A stretch of 64,000 nt of DNA from Hormiphora californensis. Its lineage: Eukaryota; Ctenophora; Tentaculata; Cydippida; Pleurobrachiidae. Below, piece by piece: positions 63,277 to 64,000 of this stretch (its first letter is position 1; each line of letters begins with the position of its first letter). Where the stretch lies: assembly GCA_020137815.1 (NCBI GenBank), contig CM035358.1:6405344-6469343 (forward strand), read 5' to 3'. Both the position numbers and the translations under genes were made by a program. Under the pieces are notes generated by a model. That model did no database searches, was not told the origin of the DNA, and worked only from the letters and a program-made list of their open reading frames with translations.

Positions 63277-64000
63277 TTTCAAGAATCCCTGCCATGTTTC
63301 AAGAATCCCCACCATGTTTCAAGAATCCCCGCCATGTTTCAAGAATCCCCACCATATTTCAAGAATCCCTGCCATGTTTCAAGAATCCCCACCATGTTTC
63401 AAGAATCCCCACCATGTTTCAAGAATCCCCACCATGTTTCAAGAATCCCCGCCATGTTTCAAGAATCCCCGCCATGTTTCAAGAATCCCCGCCATGTTTC
63501 AAGAATCCCCGCCATGTTTCAAGAATCCCCGCCATGTTTCAAGAATCCCCACCATGTTTCAAGAATCCCCGCCATGTTTCAAGAATCCCCACCATGTTTC
63601 AAGAATCCCCGCCATGTTTCAAGAATCCCCGCCATGTTTCAAGAATCCCCACCACGTTTCAAGAATCCCCGCCATGTTTCAAGAATCCCCACCATGTTTC
63701 AAGAATCCCCACCATGTTTCAAGAATCCCCGCCATGTTTCAAGAATCCCCGCCATGTTTCAAGAATCCCCGCCATATTTCAAGAATCCCCGCCATGTTTC
63801 AAGAATCCCCACCATGTTTCAAGAATCCCCGCCATGTTTCAAGAATCCCCGCCATGTTTCAAGAATCCCCGCCATGTTTCAAGAATCCCCGCCATGTTTC
63901 AAGAATCCCCACCATGTTTCAAGAATCCCCGCCATGTTTCAAGAATCCCCGCCATGTTTCAAGAATCCCCGCCATGTTTCAAGAATCCCCGCCATGTTTC
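63277..64000. repeat. 20-bp minisatellite TTTCAAGAATCCCCGCCATG
   Basis: About 36 uninterrupted 20-bp units run to the window edge. Nearly all variation is at one position (CCCCGCC or CCCCACC), with rare CCCTGCC, CATATTTC and CACGTTTC variants. The first unit begins at TATTTCAAG near 63275. Confidence 0.95.

Noticed and set aside
63277-64000. CRISPR-like array
   Set aside because: The 20-bp units are contiguous with no unique spacers, and this is a eukaryotic sequence.

Overview
This is metazoan nuclear DNA. Genes are split by short GT-AG introns, coding exons are compact, transposon and microsatellite load is heavy, and the proteins are animal-type (receptor tyrosine phosphatase with Ig, Sushi and FN3 domains, cytosolic ribosomal proteins, ABCG and PAQR membrane proteins). 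The mix of a very large Ig-rich phosphatase, an R2-superfamily-like (restriction-like endonuclease) retroelement and many foldback elements suggests an early-branching marine invertebrate, perhaps a sponge. That placement is inference and was not tested.

Left end (1-8,020, + strand): the 3' part of a gene with FtsJ-type cap 2'-O-methyltransferase features and a G-patch, then ribosomal protein L24 (RPL24), ribosomal protein L10a (RPL10A) and a small complex III subunit resembling UQCRQ/QCR8. All exon junctions of these last three could be placed. RPL10A intron 5 holds a MITE and a nested insertion with a clear 8-bp target duplication. From 8.4 to 9.85 kb lies a foldback palindrome built on CATGAGCGCTCATGAG units.

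Centre (about 12.0-52.5 kb, - strand): one gene of about 40 kb, reconstructed here as 56 exons whose lengths sum to an uninterrupted frame of about 2,781 codons. It encodes a signal peptide, about 17 Ig-like domains, three Sushi-like modules, two FN3-type domains, one transmembrane segment and two tandem tyrosine phosphatase domains (D1 canonical, D2 with WAD in place of WPD). The first eleven Ig domains are repeats of four exon types (A, B, C, D), all bounded by phase-1 introns, so domains can be gained, lost or skipped without frameshift. An FN3 exon pair is duplicated beside a foldback element. The introns carry a complete-looking two-ORF LINE (14.5-19.7 kb, + strand), two copies of a hAT-like element rich in GGTTC pentamers, small related MITEs, a 3.8-kb foldback with a protein-like reading frame in each arm, and long CT/GA tracts.

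Right end (53.6-64 kb): a 5'-truncated retroelement with RT and restriction-like endonuclease motifs, then a divergent pair: an intronless ABCG half-transporter (- strand) and a two-exon PAQR3-like receptor (+ strand), whose start codons are about 560 bp apart. The single PAQR intron holds a 1.34-kb near-perfect palindrome. Two exons of an unrecognised + strand gene follow, and the window ends inside a 20-bp minisatellite.
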